DNA of 64,000 nt from JBCCGI01 sp039029355 (GTDB lineage Bacteria; Planctomycetota; UBA1135; GCA-002686595), in assembly GCA_039029355.1 (NCBI GenBank), contig JBCCGI010000044.1, forward strand, positions 1 to 64,000. The letters run 5' to 3'. Both the position numbers and the translations under genes were made by a program. Below, piece after piece: positions 24,539-32,913 of this stretch (positions within the stretch are counted from its first letter, which is position 1; every line of letters starts with the position of its first letter). The notes under the pieces are model-generated. The model made no database searches. It was not told where the DNA came from and was given only the letters and a program-made list of their open reading frames with translations.

Positions 24539-26076
24539 CTGCCGTGCTCGGCCGCGCTGCCGCGGCTCTCCGTCGTGTCGTCCGTCGAGGCGAGCGGGAC
24601 GTAGCTGTAGGAGACGTCGCGAACCTCGACGTTGTCTTTCAGCCGCTTCGGCGCGATCGGCTGGGCACGCTTCCAATCCAGCCGCTCACGAATGATCTGG
24701 TAGGTCCCGTGCTCCCGAGCCACCTCGATGCAAAGCGTGTAGCGGCCGTCGGGCAGGGGGGTGCCGAGGTTGTCGATGCCGTCGAATCGGGTCGTGTACT
24801 CCCCGGGGCCGCGTGTGGCCTCCGAGATCGTGCCGATGAGCGGCGTGTCCTCCACGAGCTTCCTCGTGCGGTCGTTGCGATACCAGCGCGTCAGGTCGCG
24901 GTGCCACCGTGGACCCGGCTGCTCGGTCTGCAGCCAGAGGACGGCCGTCTTGACGGGGAACCCGTCCGTGTCCTCGAGCCAGATCGCGACGTAGGGGCGC
25001 CGGTAGCGTCCACCCTCCGGCCGGTTCAGGACGAAGTCGACGCGAAAACCGGCCGCCCTCTCTTCGGCGGCCACCGCCGCGTTGGCTTCCGTGGCCTGCA
25101 CCACGCTTTCCAGTCCAGGCCATCCGGGGCTCGCGAGCCGCCGTCCGTCGCCGAGTACGAGCAGGCACTCGGTCGCCTCGAGCGAACCGATGAGCGCAAG
25201 GCCTTCGGCTGGCGCAAGAACGCAAAGCGCCGTCGCAAGGGCGTCCGCGTCGGTGGCGTCGGCGGCCATGACCGTCGCGCTGGCGATCCCGGCCGCGGGA
25301 AGCCCCGTGCGCGGGTCGATGATGTGGGAGCGGTGCTCGCCCTCCACCTCGACGTCGCGGTGATAGCTGCCGCTCGTCGCCACGGCGCGCGGAGCGTCAA
25401 GCCGGAACGAGGTCAGGGGCTTCGCGTTCAACGCCGGGTCCGCGGGGTCTGCGACGGACACCACGGTCGAATGGTCGCCCGTGAGCCGCAGATCTCCTCC
25501 GATATTGACGACGCTCCCGTGGACGCCCGCGACCGCGGCGACCCGCTCCGCTACGCACTCGATGATGTACCCCTTGGCGAGCCCATCTAGGCTGATCGCC
25601 AGCGAGTCCTTGCGCTGCACCCCGCCGGGGGGGAAGACGTAGGGCTGCTTCGAGAGCTGTTGGACGACAAGCTGGCGCTCCTCGTCGTCTACCGTCGTCC
25701 CGCGCGCGGCGGCGGAGCGCCACAGCTCGGAGAACGCTCCCGCGCGCACATCAAAGGCGCCGTCGGTCTTCGACCTCCAGTGCTCCGCCCTGCGCAGAAC
25801 GGTCTCCAGGTCCGGCGACACCGCCTGCTCTCGACCGAGCTGCCAGCGCATCAACTCGCTCGTCGAGTCGTGACGGCTGAGGATCGCGGCGAGCCGATCG
25901 ACCTCGCGCAGGGCCTGCGACTCGGCCTCGGACGCGGCCTCGGGCGACTCCGCGCGGAGGGTCAGCTCGAAGGACGTGCCGAGGACGTTCTCGTGTCGGA
26001 ACGTGTGCTCTTGGATGGTGGGCTGCGAAGCGTTGGCGAACAGAGCCAGCAGCAAGACGCCTGAGGTGAGAATCAT
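24535..26076 (-). CDS. ApbE-like FAD:protein FMN transferase fused to DUF2271
   Basis: An exported protein of 513 aa. MILTSGVLLLALFANASQ is a signal peptide. The ApbE part (about 25-310) shows NVLGTSFELTLRAESPEAA, ISLDGLAKGYIIECVAERV, VNIGGDLRLTG, HIIDPRTGLPAAGIASATVMA and ADATDADALATALCVL, including the Asp/Thr metal site; such enzymes attach FMN to Thr of partner proteins outside the cytoplasm. The C-terminal part (about 345-490) is DUF2271-like: PYVAIWLEDTDGFPVKTAVLW, RWHRDLTRWYRND and GEYTTRFDGIDNLGTPLPDG. ATG 26076 has GGGAAG upstream; the TTG at 26094 is less likely. It sits between the Kelch and PepSY genes. Confidence 0.85.
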   Translation of the reverse strand: MILTSGVLLLALFANASQPTIQEHTFRHENVLGTSFELTLRAESPEAASEAESQALREVDRLAAILSRHDSTSELMRWQLGREQAVSPDLETVLRRAEHWRSKTDGAFDVRAGAFSELWRSAAARGTTVDDEERQLVVQQLSKQPYVFPPGGVQRKDSLAISLDGLAKGYIIECVAERVAAVAGVHGSVVNIGGDLRLTGDHSTVVSVADPADPALNAKPLTSFRLDAPRAVATSGSYHRDVEVEGEHRSHIIDPRTGLPAAGIASATVMAADATDADALATALCVLAPAEGLALIGSLEATECLLVLGDGRRLASPGWPGLESVVQATEANAAVAAEERAAGFRVDFVLNRPEGGRYRRPYVAIWLEDTDGFPVKTAVLWLQTEQPGPRWHRDLTRWYRNDRTRKLVEDTPLIGTISEATRGPGEYTTRFDGIDNLGTPLPDGRYTLCIEVAREHGTYQIIRERLDWKRAQPIAPKRLKDNVEVRDVSYSYVPLASTDDTTESRGSAAEHGR

Positions 26077-26107
26077 CGAACTTCCCGTGGCCAAGGCCGG
26101 TACGGCA

Positions 26108-29100
26108 TCAAGCGTCGTCGTCGGCTTCCGTCTGCGCGCGAAGAGCCGCTTCTACTTCGTTGTAGCTCAGGACCCCGTCCTCGTCCGTGTCGCCGTCGGC
26201 AAAGAGCGACTCGAGTCGGCTGCCGAGCTCGTCCCGTGAGAGCTTCCCATCGCGATCCTGGTCCTTTCGCATCAGCTGCTTCGCATCCTCTGAGGTCTGG
26301 TCGCGCCCGCTGCTGTTGAAGCTCATCGACGCGACGACCGGCGCCGCTGCCATCGGCTCCGGATCCAGCAGGATCAGGTTCGCTCGGCCGTCGACCTCTT
26401 CGTCGATGCCGTAGAACAGGAGCCTGGGGCCGACGCTCTTCATCACCATGTTCGTCGCGACTCCGGGCAGCTCGCTCGCGAGGACCTCCCACTCGCCCGT
26501 CTCCGTATCGAAGACCTCGAGCTCGGTCGCCGCCGTGAAGCCGCTCGTGGTTCGGGTGAAGCCACCGAAGAGGTAGATCTTCCCTCCGATGACCGCGGCC
26601 GACGGGAAGACCCGGGCGACGTAGGGTCCCGGCACCTGCTCCCAGGTCCGATCCGGGAAGCTGAAGACGTCCATTCCCTCGGCGATGGTCGTGCCCGCGG
26701 CGAGCCCGCCGATCATGTAGTACCTGTCGCCGACGAGGGCGCCGGCGAACGACCGGCGAGGTGTGGGGACGGCGACTCCGGGGAGCGCGACGACGTCCGA
26801 CTCATCGCCCCACCAGTGCAGGATGCCCGGGCTCAGGCCGCGGCCGTGGCCCGCCTCGCTGCCACCGAAGAACCAGGCGGCGTCGTCGTAGTACGCGCCC
26901 CTGAACATCGCGCGAGCGTCCGGGAGCCGCGCGTCGAGCTCAGTCCACTCCTCGGTCTCCGGATCGAACGAGTACAGGCTGTCGAACGACCCGAATGCGC
27001 CGTCTTCAAACCCCATCCCGCCGGCGACGACGAGGTTCTCGTGCTCGCTCGTCCGTGTGAGCCGGATGGCTGCGCCGCTCTGCACGGCGCGGGGCATGCT
27101 CGGAAGGGCCTCGGCCGATCGCCGCGCGATGTCGAACACGAAGGCCTCGTCCACGAACGCCGCTTCCGAGAAATCGTGGGCGCTGCGGCTGGCGTTGCCT
27201 CCGAAGGCATACAGCAACGAGCCGTCGAGAACGAGGGCCTGACTGTGCTTCGCGCGTCCTCCGAAATCGACCGACCAGCGCACCTCGCGGGGACCCGTCC
27301 CGATTCCGCCGACCGGGAACGACTCGACCATCGTGGTCCGGCCGCCGATGGCCGAGGTTCCGCCGAGCGCGAGCAGCCGCTCGTCGTCCGCCGGCAGCAG
27401 CCGGTGGAACATACGCGGGAACATGAGGCGCCCGGCGTTCGACCAGTCGGTGCCGTCCTCGGAGAGGCGGTAGACGATGCCGGAGTCGCCTGTCACGTAG
27501 AGGCTGCCGCCCGTCGCGAACGAGCTCGTGGCGAAGCCGGCCGCGCGGCTGTCCGCCTTCAGCTCGGGGCCCTCGGACCATTCGCCCGTCTGAGGATCGT
27601 AGATGGAGACCCGTCGGGTGATCCCGCGCTGCTGGATTCCACCGAACAGGTAGAGCTTGCCCCGGTGGGCCGCGGCGGACGCCGCGCGTGTCAGGTAGCC
27701 GGGCCCCGGCAGGGTGTGCCATCCCGCTTCCGGATCGTCGAGGTCGAAGCGCAGGACGTCCTCGTGCCAGGGCGCGTCGCGCGAGGACTCGCCCTGCAGG
27801 TTCCAGCCGCCAACGACGAAGACCGAGCGGCCGACCACAGCCGCGTCGAGGGACGAGCGCGGCTCGGGCAGGTCGGGCATCTTCGTCCACTCGTCCGCTT
27901 CGACGTCGTAGCGCGCGAAGTGGGTCGTCGAGTTGAAGTCGGTCTCGTCGTCGTCCCCCCGGTTCCGGAAGCTCAGCCCGCCGATCCTGAAGATATGGGT
28001 GCCGTCGGTGACGAGCGCGGTGCTCTGCGCCGGCGGCTGCGTAGCGAGCTCTTCCCAGTCGGCCTGCGGGTCGTTGAAGCGGATCCTGCGGAAGTGATCG
28101 GCGAGCCGGTCTGCGCCGAAGCCGTGGGAGGCGCCGTCGTGCCCGCTGAAGACGTAGAGGTAGTCGCCCAGAACCGCCGCGCCGAAGCTCGTCAGCGGCT
28201 CGGGCAGCGGCTTGTGCAGCGTCACCGACTGCAGCTCCACCGTGCGCCGCGGCGGAGTCAAGGCGTGGTCGGAGAGGGTCAGCACGCGCACGTACCGGGC
28301 GCCGCTGTCGCCGACTTCGACGGTGGTCGCCTGCAACGGCAACTGGAAGGACCCGACCGGCGTCCAGTCGTACGTGTTGGCTTGATTGCTTTGGACGCCA
28401 CCGCCCTCGGCATCGCGGCGGGTCACCAGAGTGGATTTGGGGAGCACCTTCCCGTTGTCCGTTGCCTCGATGGCGAGGGTCGCGGTCTCCACGACCGCGC
28501 CCTCCGCGGCCTCGCGCACCTCACGGATGACGCCATCGGAGATTCGGAGGAACCTGGTGCGGCTCTCCTCGACCAGCAGTCGACCATGAGCATGCCCTTC
28601 GTCCCCATCGGCGAACTCGACTTCGAGCTCCACCTCAGCATCGGGGTCGCGATCCGCGATCATCGAGCGGAGGCTGCGCTCGAGCCACGCGCGCGTGAGC
28701 TCCGTGCAGTCCAGCTCCAGCGTGTGGGTGAAGTCGGGATGGACCGTGAGGCTCCCCTCGCGTGTCTCCCCATCCGACACGACCGCGATGTTCGCGGTGA
28801 ATCCGTGAAAGCCGTCCTTCCAGACGGCCCGCCGGTCGCGCGCCAGCGCGCGCAGTTCGCGAGCCGTGACGGGGCTTGGGCTCCAGGGGTTGTCGAATGT
28901 CAGCGAGAGGTAGTGGGACTTCGCTCCGTAGTCTTCCCCCTCGTAGGTGCCCTCGCCGGAGACCGTGTGACCGATGAGGAGTCCGTTGAGTCCCTGCGCC
29001 ACTTCGCCGCTGCTGAACGAGATGATCCCGTCGCTGTCGGTGTGCCCCGAGCCCGCCCTCACCCCGTCCGACGAGAACAGGCTCACGCTCGCGTCCGCCA

Positions 29101-29578
29101 GCGGTTGCCCGGACCATTGCACTTCCACGTCGATGCGGGTCGAGCGCGGCACGACCCGTGCGTAGAGCTCCAACCCGGCCGAGCCGAGATCCTCCGAAGG
29201 CGCCGGCTCGCTGCCCTGGTGCATCGCGGTGTAGTCCAGGAGCGAACCCTGATGCAGTCCGTAGGTCGCGCTTGCAAAGAGGGTTGCGCGGCGATCGACG
29301 ATCGAATCCGCGAGCAGGCCGACGAGTCCGTCGTTCGCGACCGGGTGCATCGCGAGCGGGACGACTTCTCCGCTCGCATGCAGGACATACACCGGCGCCC
29401 CTGCGATCGAGTCGGGCAGCCCCCTCGTGCGCTCATCGAGGCCTTCGCCGAAGAAGAGCTCGGCGTTTCGTTGCGCGTTGACGACCAGCCAGGGGGTGTG
29501 GGCTTGGATCGGCATGCACGCCAGCGCCGCGATCGCCAGGGTGAGGCCGGGAACGCTGGAGCGTGAGAAGGCAGCCAT
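26108..29578 (-). CDS. Secreted DUF4198-Kelch-EF-hand protein
   Basis: A protein of 1156 aa. A signal peptide (SVPGLTLAIAALACMPIQAHT) is followed by a DUF4198-like region beginning AHTPWLVVNAQRNAELFFGE (about 28-215), and a middle region resembling DUF3386 (FTHTLELDCTELTRAWLER, FLRISDGVIREV; about 265-430). Many Kelch units come next (DLPEPRSSLDAAVVGRSVFVVGG, KLYLFGG, RYYMIGG, KIYLFGG; about 450-1080), forming one or two propellers. Two EF-hand loops close the protein: DQDRDGKLSRDE and DTDEDGVLSYNE. DUF4198 proteins are linked to metal uptake in other bacteria. An 8-1-8 palindrome lies 84 bp upstream, and a paralogue starts at 62418. ATG 29578 has AGGA at a good distance. Confidence 0.85.
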   Translation of the reverse strand: MAAFSRSSVPGLTLAIAALACMPIQAHTPWLVVNAQRNAELFFGEGLDERTRGLPDSIAGAPVYVLHASGEVVPLAMHPVANDGLVGLLADSIVDRRATLFASATYGLHQGSLLDYTAMHQGSEPAPSEDLGSAGLELYARVVPRSTRIDVEVQWSGQPLADASVSLFSSDGVRAGSGHTDSDGIISFSSGEVAQGLNGLLIGHTVSGEGTYEGEDYGAKSHYLSLTFDNPWSPSPVTARELRALARDRRAVWKDGFHGFTANIAVVSDGETREGSLTVHPDFTHTLELDCTELTRAWLERSLRSMIADRDPDAEVELEVEFADGDEGHAHGRLLVEESRTRFLRISDGVIREVREAAEGAVVETATLAIEATDNGKVLPKSTLVTRRDAEGGGVQSNQANTYDWTPVGSFQLPLQATTVEVGDSGARYVRVLTLSDHALTPPRRTVELQSVTLHKPLPEPLTSFGAAVLGDYLYVFSGHDGASHGFGADRLADHFRRIRFNDPQADWEELATQPPAQSTALVTDGTHIFRIGGLSFRNRGDDDETDFNSTTHFARYDVEADEWTKMPDLPEPRSSLDAAVVGRSVFVVGGWNLQGESSRDAPWHEDVLRFDLDDPEAGWHTLPGPGYLTRAASAAAHRGKLYLFGGIQQRGITRRVSIYDPQTGEWSEGPELKADSRAAGFATSSFATGGSLYVTGDSGIVYRLSEDGTDWSNAGRLMFPRMFHRLLPADDERLLALGGTSAIGGRTTMVESFPVGGIGTGPREVRWSVDFGGRAKHSQALVLDGSLLYAFGGNASRSAHDFSEAAFVDEAFVFDIARRSAEALPSMPRAVQSGAAIRLTRTSEHENLVVAGGMGFEDGAFGSFDSLYSFDPETEEWTELDARLPDARAMFRGAYYDDAAWFFGGSEAGHGRGLSPGILHWWGDESDVVALPGVAVPTPRRSFAGALVGDRYYMIGGLAAGTTIAEGMDVFSFPDRTWEQVPGPYVARVFPSAAVIGGKIYLFGGFTRTTSGFTAATELEVFDTETGEWEVLASELPGVATNMVMKSVGPRLLFYGIDEEVDGRANLILLDPEPMAAAPVVASMSFNSSGRDQTSEDAKQLMRKDQDRDGKLSRDELGSRLESLFADGDTDEDGVLSYNEVEAALRAQTEADDDA

Positions 29579-29661
29579 GGAATTCGTCCTGAGCATCGGG
29601 AGTCTGAGCCGCGCGACCTTCGTCTCGCCGGTCGGCCGACCGGAGCGGAGGCTCTCTAAAG

Positions 29662-29678
29662 TTGAGACTGAGTCTCAA
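29662..29678. promoter_or_regulatory. Fur-like palindromic operator, site 1
   Basis: TTGAGACTGAGTCTCAA is a perfect 8-1-8 inverted repeat in an AT-richer patch, 84 bp before the Kelch-ApbE-PepSY operon. The same motif occurs before the Fe(III) transporter (55238, one mismatch) and, degenerately, before the second Kelch gene (62195). Its TGAGAnTnAnTCTCA layout is that of Fur-type boxes. Confidence 0.75.
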
Positions 29679-29780
29679 TTAGGGTAGGTGGCCGAGGAGA
29701 GGTGTCAAGTCCGCGTCCCCGCCGGCATCCGAATCCCGGGGCGCGGTCGCGCGCGAGGCGCCGGTTCCTGCGCCGCGAGC

Positions 29781-29786
29781 TAGGCT
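29781..29786 (+). promoter_or_regulatory. -10 element TAGGCT of the SMP-30 copy
   Basis: Six nucleotides before the ATG at 29793, matching the arrangement of the intact paralogue. The promoter looks preserved although the gene is interrupted. Confidence 0.5.
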
Positions 29787-29792
29787 GTCGCG

Positions 29793-30470
29793 ATGCGACT
29801 CCTCCTGGCCTTGCTCGCTCTCTCTTCGTGCGCCGCGCCCCCGCAACGCGCCGAGCCGCTTCCCGCGCCCCGCGGTGAGCTGAGTCGCCTCGCCACCGGC
29901 ATGGAGTTCACCGAGGGGCCGGTGTGGCTGCCCGACGAAGCAGCGCTCATCTTCAGCGACATTCCGCGCGGAGAGCTGCTGCGATGGACGCCGGCCGAGG
30001 GCGTCGAGCCCTTTCGACGGTGCGCCAATCCCAACGGCAACGCCCTGTCGATGGACGGCCGACTCCTGACCTGCCTGCACGGCGACCGCCGCCTGGTGCG
30101 CTGGGAGGACGACGGCTCCCAGCACGTCCTGGCCGAGCGCTTCGGCGACCAGCGCCTCAACTCGCCGAATGACCTCGCGGTGGGGGCGGACGGAACGCTC
30201 TGGTTCACCGATCCGCCCTGGGGGCTGGCGGGCTAGACCGAGGGTAAGGAGCTCGGCGGGCACTGGGTCTTCCGGCGCGACCCGGACGGCGGGCTGGCGG
30301 TCGTGCTGCGCGACCGGGCGATGCCGAACGGGATCGCGCTCTCCCCGGACGAGACGCGGCTGTACGTGGCGGACACCGGCGCGCACCGCTCCCATCCCGA
30401 CCCCGAGGTGCGCGGCGTTCCCGCTTCGGTCAGCGCGTGGGCGCTCGAGGAGCCGGGCGGCCCAGGGGAG
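29793..30470 (+). pseudogene. SMP-30-like lipoprotein, duplicated and interrupted copy
   Basis: A near-identical duplicate of the gene at 18147, from the lipoprotein signal (MRLLLALLALSSCAAP) onward. A TAG at 30234-30236 replaces the Gln codon after DPPWGLAG. Beyond it the same frame stays homologous (GKELGGHWVFRRDPDGG, MPNGIALSPDETRLYVADTG, VPASVSAWAL) and then loses similarity near 30450, so the last 80 or so codons are missing. A 148-residue product ending at 30236 could still be made but would lack half the propeller. Confidence 0.88.
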
Positions 30471-30525
30471 GTCAAATCGGGGTTAAGCGGCGCCGGCCGA
30501 GCTCCGCGGAGGCCCGCGGCCGCAC

Positions 30526-30531
30526 TAGGCT
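30526..30531 (+). promoter_or_regulatory. -10 element TAGGCT of the two-component operon
   Basis: TAGGCT followed by six bases and the ATG at 30538, with no ribosome-binding site: a leaderless promoter layout. Confidence 0.55.
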
Positions 30532-30537
30532 CGGGGC

Positions 30538-31887
30538 ATGTCGGACCGGGCTCACGGCGGGCGGCGACGAGCGACCGTCTTCGTGGCGGCGGGGCTCTCG
30601 GCCCTGCTCGTGCTGCTGCTCGGGCTGCAGGTTCGCTGGCTGAAGGACCGGGCGGAGGCGCAGGAGGAGCGGACCCGCGACGTGCTGCAGTCGGCCGCCG
30701 ACCGCATCGCGGCGGGGATCCAGACGCGCTACGCCGAGGGGGTCCGGGTCGAGGCGGGGGAGCTCGATCGCGGCGAGTGGGGCTCGGAGGTGCTCCCGGA
30801 GCTGGTGCGCGAGATCCTGGGGCCGGCGGGGGAGGAGAGCTTCGGCGTGCGGATCCTCACCGAGGAGGCCGGCGCGCCGCCGATCTACGCCTCGCCCGGG
30901 GTCGCGCTCTCGCCCGAGAGCGCCCCGGACGTCGCGGCGAGCGTGCCGCTGCTCTCGGTCGAGCCGCTGGAATTCGGGGGCGGCACGTGGATCTCGGAGG
31001 GGCCGATCTTCGTCCACGACACGGATGGAGCCGCTCCGCCGCCGCAGTGGCGCGTTGAGATCCGGCACCGCGCCGGGTCGCTGGAGGCCGCCTCGAAGGC
31101 GGCCTTCGTGCGCAGCCTCGCGCTCGGGGCGGGGCTGCTCGTCCTGCTCGGAGGTGGCGGGGTGTTCCTTTGGGTCGCGGAGCAGCGGGCGCGGCGGCTC
31201 GCCGAGAAGGAGCTCGCCTTCGTCGCCGGCGTCTCGCACGAGCTCCGCACGCCGCTGGCCGTGCTGCGGACCGCCGGCTCGAACCTGGCCTCGGCGGCGG
31301 TGCGCGATCCGGAGCGGGTGCGCGAGTACGGCGCGCTGGTCGAGCGGGAGGCCGAGCGGCTCGGGGCGCACGTCGAGCGCGTGCTGCGGTTCGCGGGCGG
31401 GCGCGACGAGGCGCCGCGGATCGCCGAGCTCGACGTGGCCGCGCTCGTGCACGAGGCGGAGGAGCGTTGCCGGCCCTGGCGCGACCGGCGCGACTACCGC
31501 ATCGAGGTCGAGGTCGCGGTCGAGCCAGGCGCCGAGGTCGCGCGCGGGGACGCCGCGGGGCTGACCTCGCTGCTCCAGAACCTGCTCGAGAACGCGATCA
31601 AGTACGGACCCGAGGGGCAGACGATCCGGGTCGACGCACGCCGCGGTGCGGGGCTCCGGATCGCGGTCACGAATCCGGGCGAAGCGCTCCCGCCCGCCGA
31701 CGCGCGGCTCATCTTCGAGCCCTTCCAACGCGGGACGCGCGTGCCGGGCGACGTGCCCGGCAGCGGGCTCGGCCTGGCCGTCGCGGCGCGGATCGCGCGC
31801 GAGCACGGGGGCCGGCTGGACGTCGAGTGCGCGGCGGGCGAGGTCACGTTCGTACTCTCCATCCCCGCCGGGGGGCCGGCCGCGTGA
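30538..31887 (+). CDS. Sensor histidine kinase
   Basis: A protein of 449 aa. A first membrane span near the N-terminus (ATVFVAAGLSALLVLLLGLQ), a periplasmic sensor region of about 150 residues, and a second span (SLALGAGLLVLLGGGGVFLWV) precede the catalytic part. This contains the H box FVAGVSHELRTPLAVLRT (phospho-His about 237), the N box LLQNLLENAIKYGPEG and the G box GSGLGLAVAARIAREHGG. The stop overlaps the regulator's GTG start (GTGA). The sensed signal is unknown. It follows directly on the truncated SMP-30 copy, which may have landed near its promoter. Confidence 0.93.
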   Translation: MSDRAHGGRRRATVFVAAGLSALLVLLLGLQVRWLKDRAEAQEERTRDVLQSAADRIAAGIQTRYAEGVRVEAGELDRGEWGSEVLPELVREILGPAGEESFGVRILTEEAGAPPIYASPGVALSPESAPDVAASVPLLSVEPLEFGGGTWISEGPIFVHDTDGAAPPPQWRVEIRHRAGSLEAASKAAFVRSLALGAGLLVLLGGGGVFLWVAEQRARRLAEKELAFVAGVSHELRTPLAVLRTAGSNLASAAVRDPERVREYGALVEREAERLGAHVERVLRFAGGRDEAPRIAELDVAALVHEAEERCRPWRDRRDYRIEVEVAVEPGAEVARGDAAGLTSLLQNLLENAIKYGPEGQTIRVDARRGAGLRIAVTNPGEALPPADARLIFEPFQRGTRVPGDVPGSGLGLAVAARIAREHGGRLDVECAAGEVTFVLSIPAGGPAA

Positions 31888-32582
31888 CGCGCTTGCTCCT
31901 CGTCGAGGACGAGCCGGGGCTCCGGCTGACCCTGGGGGATCGCCTGACGAGCGAGGGCTTCGAGGTCGTCCTGGCGGCGTCCGGAGAGGACGGCGTGCGC
32001 AAGGCGTCCGAGGGCCGAGGCGTGGACCTGATCCTGCTCGACGTGATGCTCCCCGGGATCGACGGCTTCGAGGTCTGCCGGCGGCTGCGACGCGAGCGCT
32101 GCGAGCTGCCGATCCTGATGCTCACGGCGCGGGACCGGATCGCGGACCGGGTTCACGGCCTGCGGCTGGGCGCGGACGACTACCTCGTGAAGCCCTTCGA
32201 CCCGGAGGAGCTCGTGGCCCGCATCCACGCGCTCCTGCGGCGCGCCGCTCCGGTGCGGGCGGCCGACACGCGATGCTTCGGCGACGTCGAGATCGACCTG
32301 CGAGGGATGTGCGTCCGCCGCGCCGGCGCGGAGGTCGAGCTGGCCGCGCTGGAGTACCAGCTGCTCACCTTCCTGGTCGAGAACGAGGGGCGCGCGCTGA
32401 CGCGGGCGGAGATCCTGCGCGAGGTCTGGGGCTACGAGCGCGTTCCCCACACGCGGACGGTGGACGTGCACATGACGTGGCTACGCGAGAAGCTGGAGCG
32501 CGACCGGGCCGCGCCGCGCTACCTCCGCACCGTCCGGGGCGTGGGCTACAAGTTCGTCGGGGACGACGCGCCGGATCCTTAG
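31884..32582 (+). CDS. OmpR/PhoB-family response regulator
   Basis: A protein of 232 aa with a receiver domain (LLLVEDEPGLRLTLGDRL; phospho-acceptor in LILLDVMLPGIDGFEV, about Asp52; LTARD; KPFDPEELVARI) and a C-terminal winged helix (GDVEIDLRGMCVRRAGAEVEL, LEYQLLTFLVENEGRALTR, RTVDVHMTWLREKLERD, LRTVRGVGYKFVGDD). The start is GTG, inside the kinase stop. It is the partner of that kinase. The last 29 codons, including the wing, form the first of four tandem copies of a roughly 91-bp unit that continue after the stop. Confidence 0.93.
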   Translation: MTRLLLVEDEPGLRLTLGDRLTSEGFEVVLAASGEDGVRKASEGRGVDLILLDVMLPGIDGFEVCRRLRRERCELPILMLTARDRIADRVHGLRLGADDYLVKPFDPEELVARIHALLRRAAPVRAADTRCFGDVEIDLRGMCVRRAGAEVELAALEYQLLTFLVENEGRALTRAEILREVWGYERVPHTRTVDVHMTWLREKLERDRAAPRYLRTVRGVGYKFVGDDAPDP

Positions 32583-32867
32583 GCTGGAGCGCGACCGCGC
32601 TGCGCCGCGGTCTCCGTACCGTCCGGGCGTGGGCTACAAGCTCGTCGGCGACGACGGGCCGGATCCCCAGGCTGGAGCGCGACCGCGCTGCGCCGCGGTA
32701 CCTCCGCACCGTCCGGGGCGTGGGCTACAAGCTCGTCGGCGACGACGCGCCGGATCCCTAGGCTGGAGCGCGACCGCGCTGCGCCGCGGTATCTCCGCAC
32801 CGTCCGCGGCGGGGGCCACAAGCTGGTGGGGACGACGCGCCGGACCCGCGGCGGCCCGGATCCTTAG
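32493..32867 (+). repeat. Four tandem copies of the response-regulator 3' end
   Basis: Units start at 32493, 32584, 32672 and 32763 (periods 91, 88 and 91). Unit 1 is the coding tail LERDRAAPRYLRTVRGVGYK plus stop; units 2-4 follow the stop. Unit 3 still encodes the whole tail with Leu for Phe (YKLVGDD), while units 2 and 4 have small deletions. There is no spacer between units, so this is segmental duplication and not a CRISPR. Confidence 0.93.
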
Positions 32868-32901
32868 CGGCCGGTTAACCCGGACGGCCACCGCCGGAGA
32901 C

Positions 32902-32907
32902 TAGGTT
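32902..32907 (+). promoter_or_regulatory. -10 element TAGGTT of the hydrolase-thioredoxin gene
   Basis: Six bases before the ATG at 32914 and no Shine-Dalgarno sequence, the same geometry as at 30526. Confidence 0.5.
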
Positions 32908-32913
32908 GCCTCC

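Noticed and set aside
26816..29566. A 916-codon open frame on the plus strand
   Set aside because: Antisense shadow of the Kelch gene, whose repeats and EF-hands are unmistakable.
32493..32867. CRISPR array or minisatellite
   Set aside because: The units are contiguous, derive from a coding 3' end and have no unique spacers, so a CRISPR is excluded.
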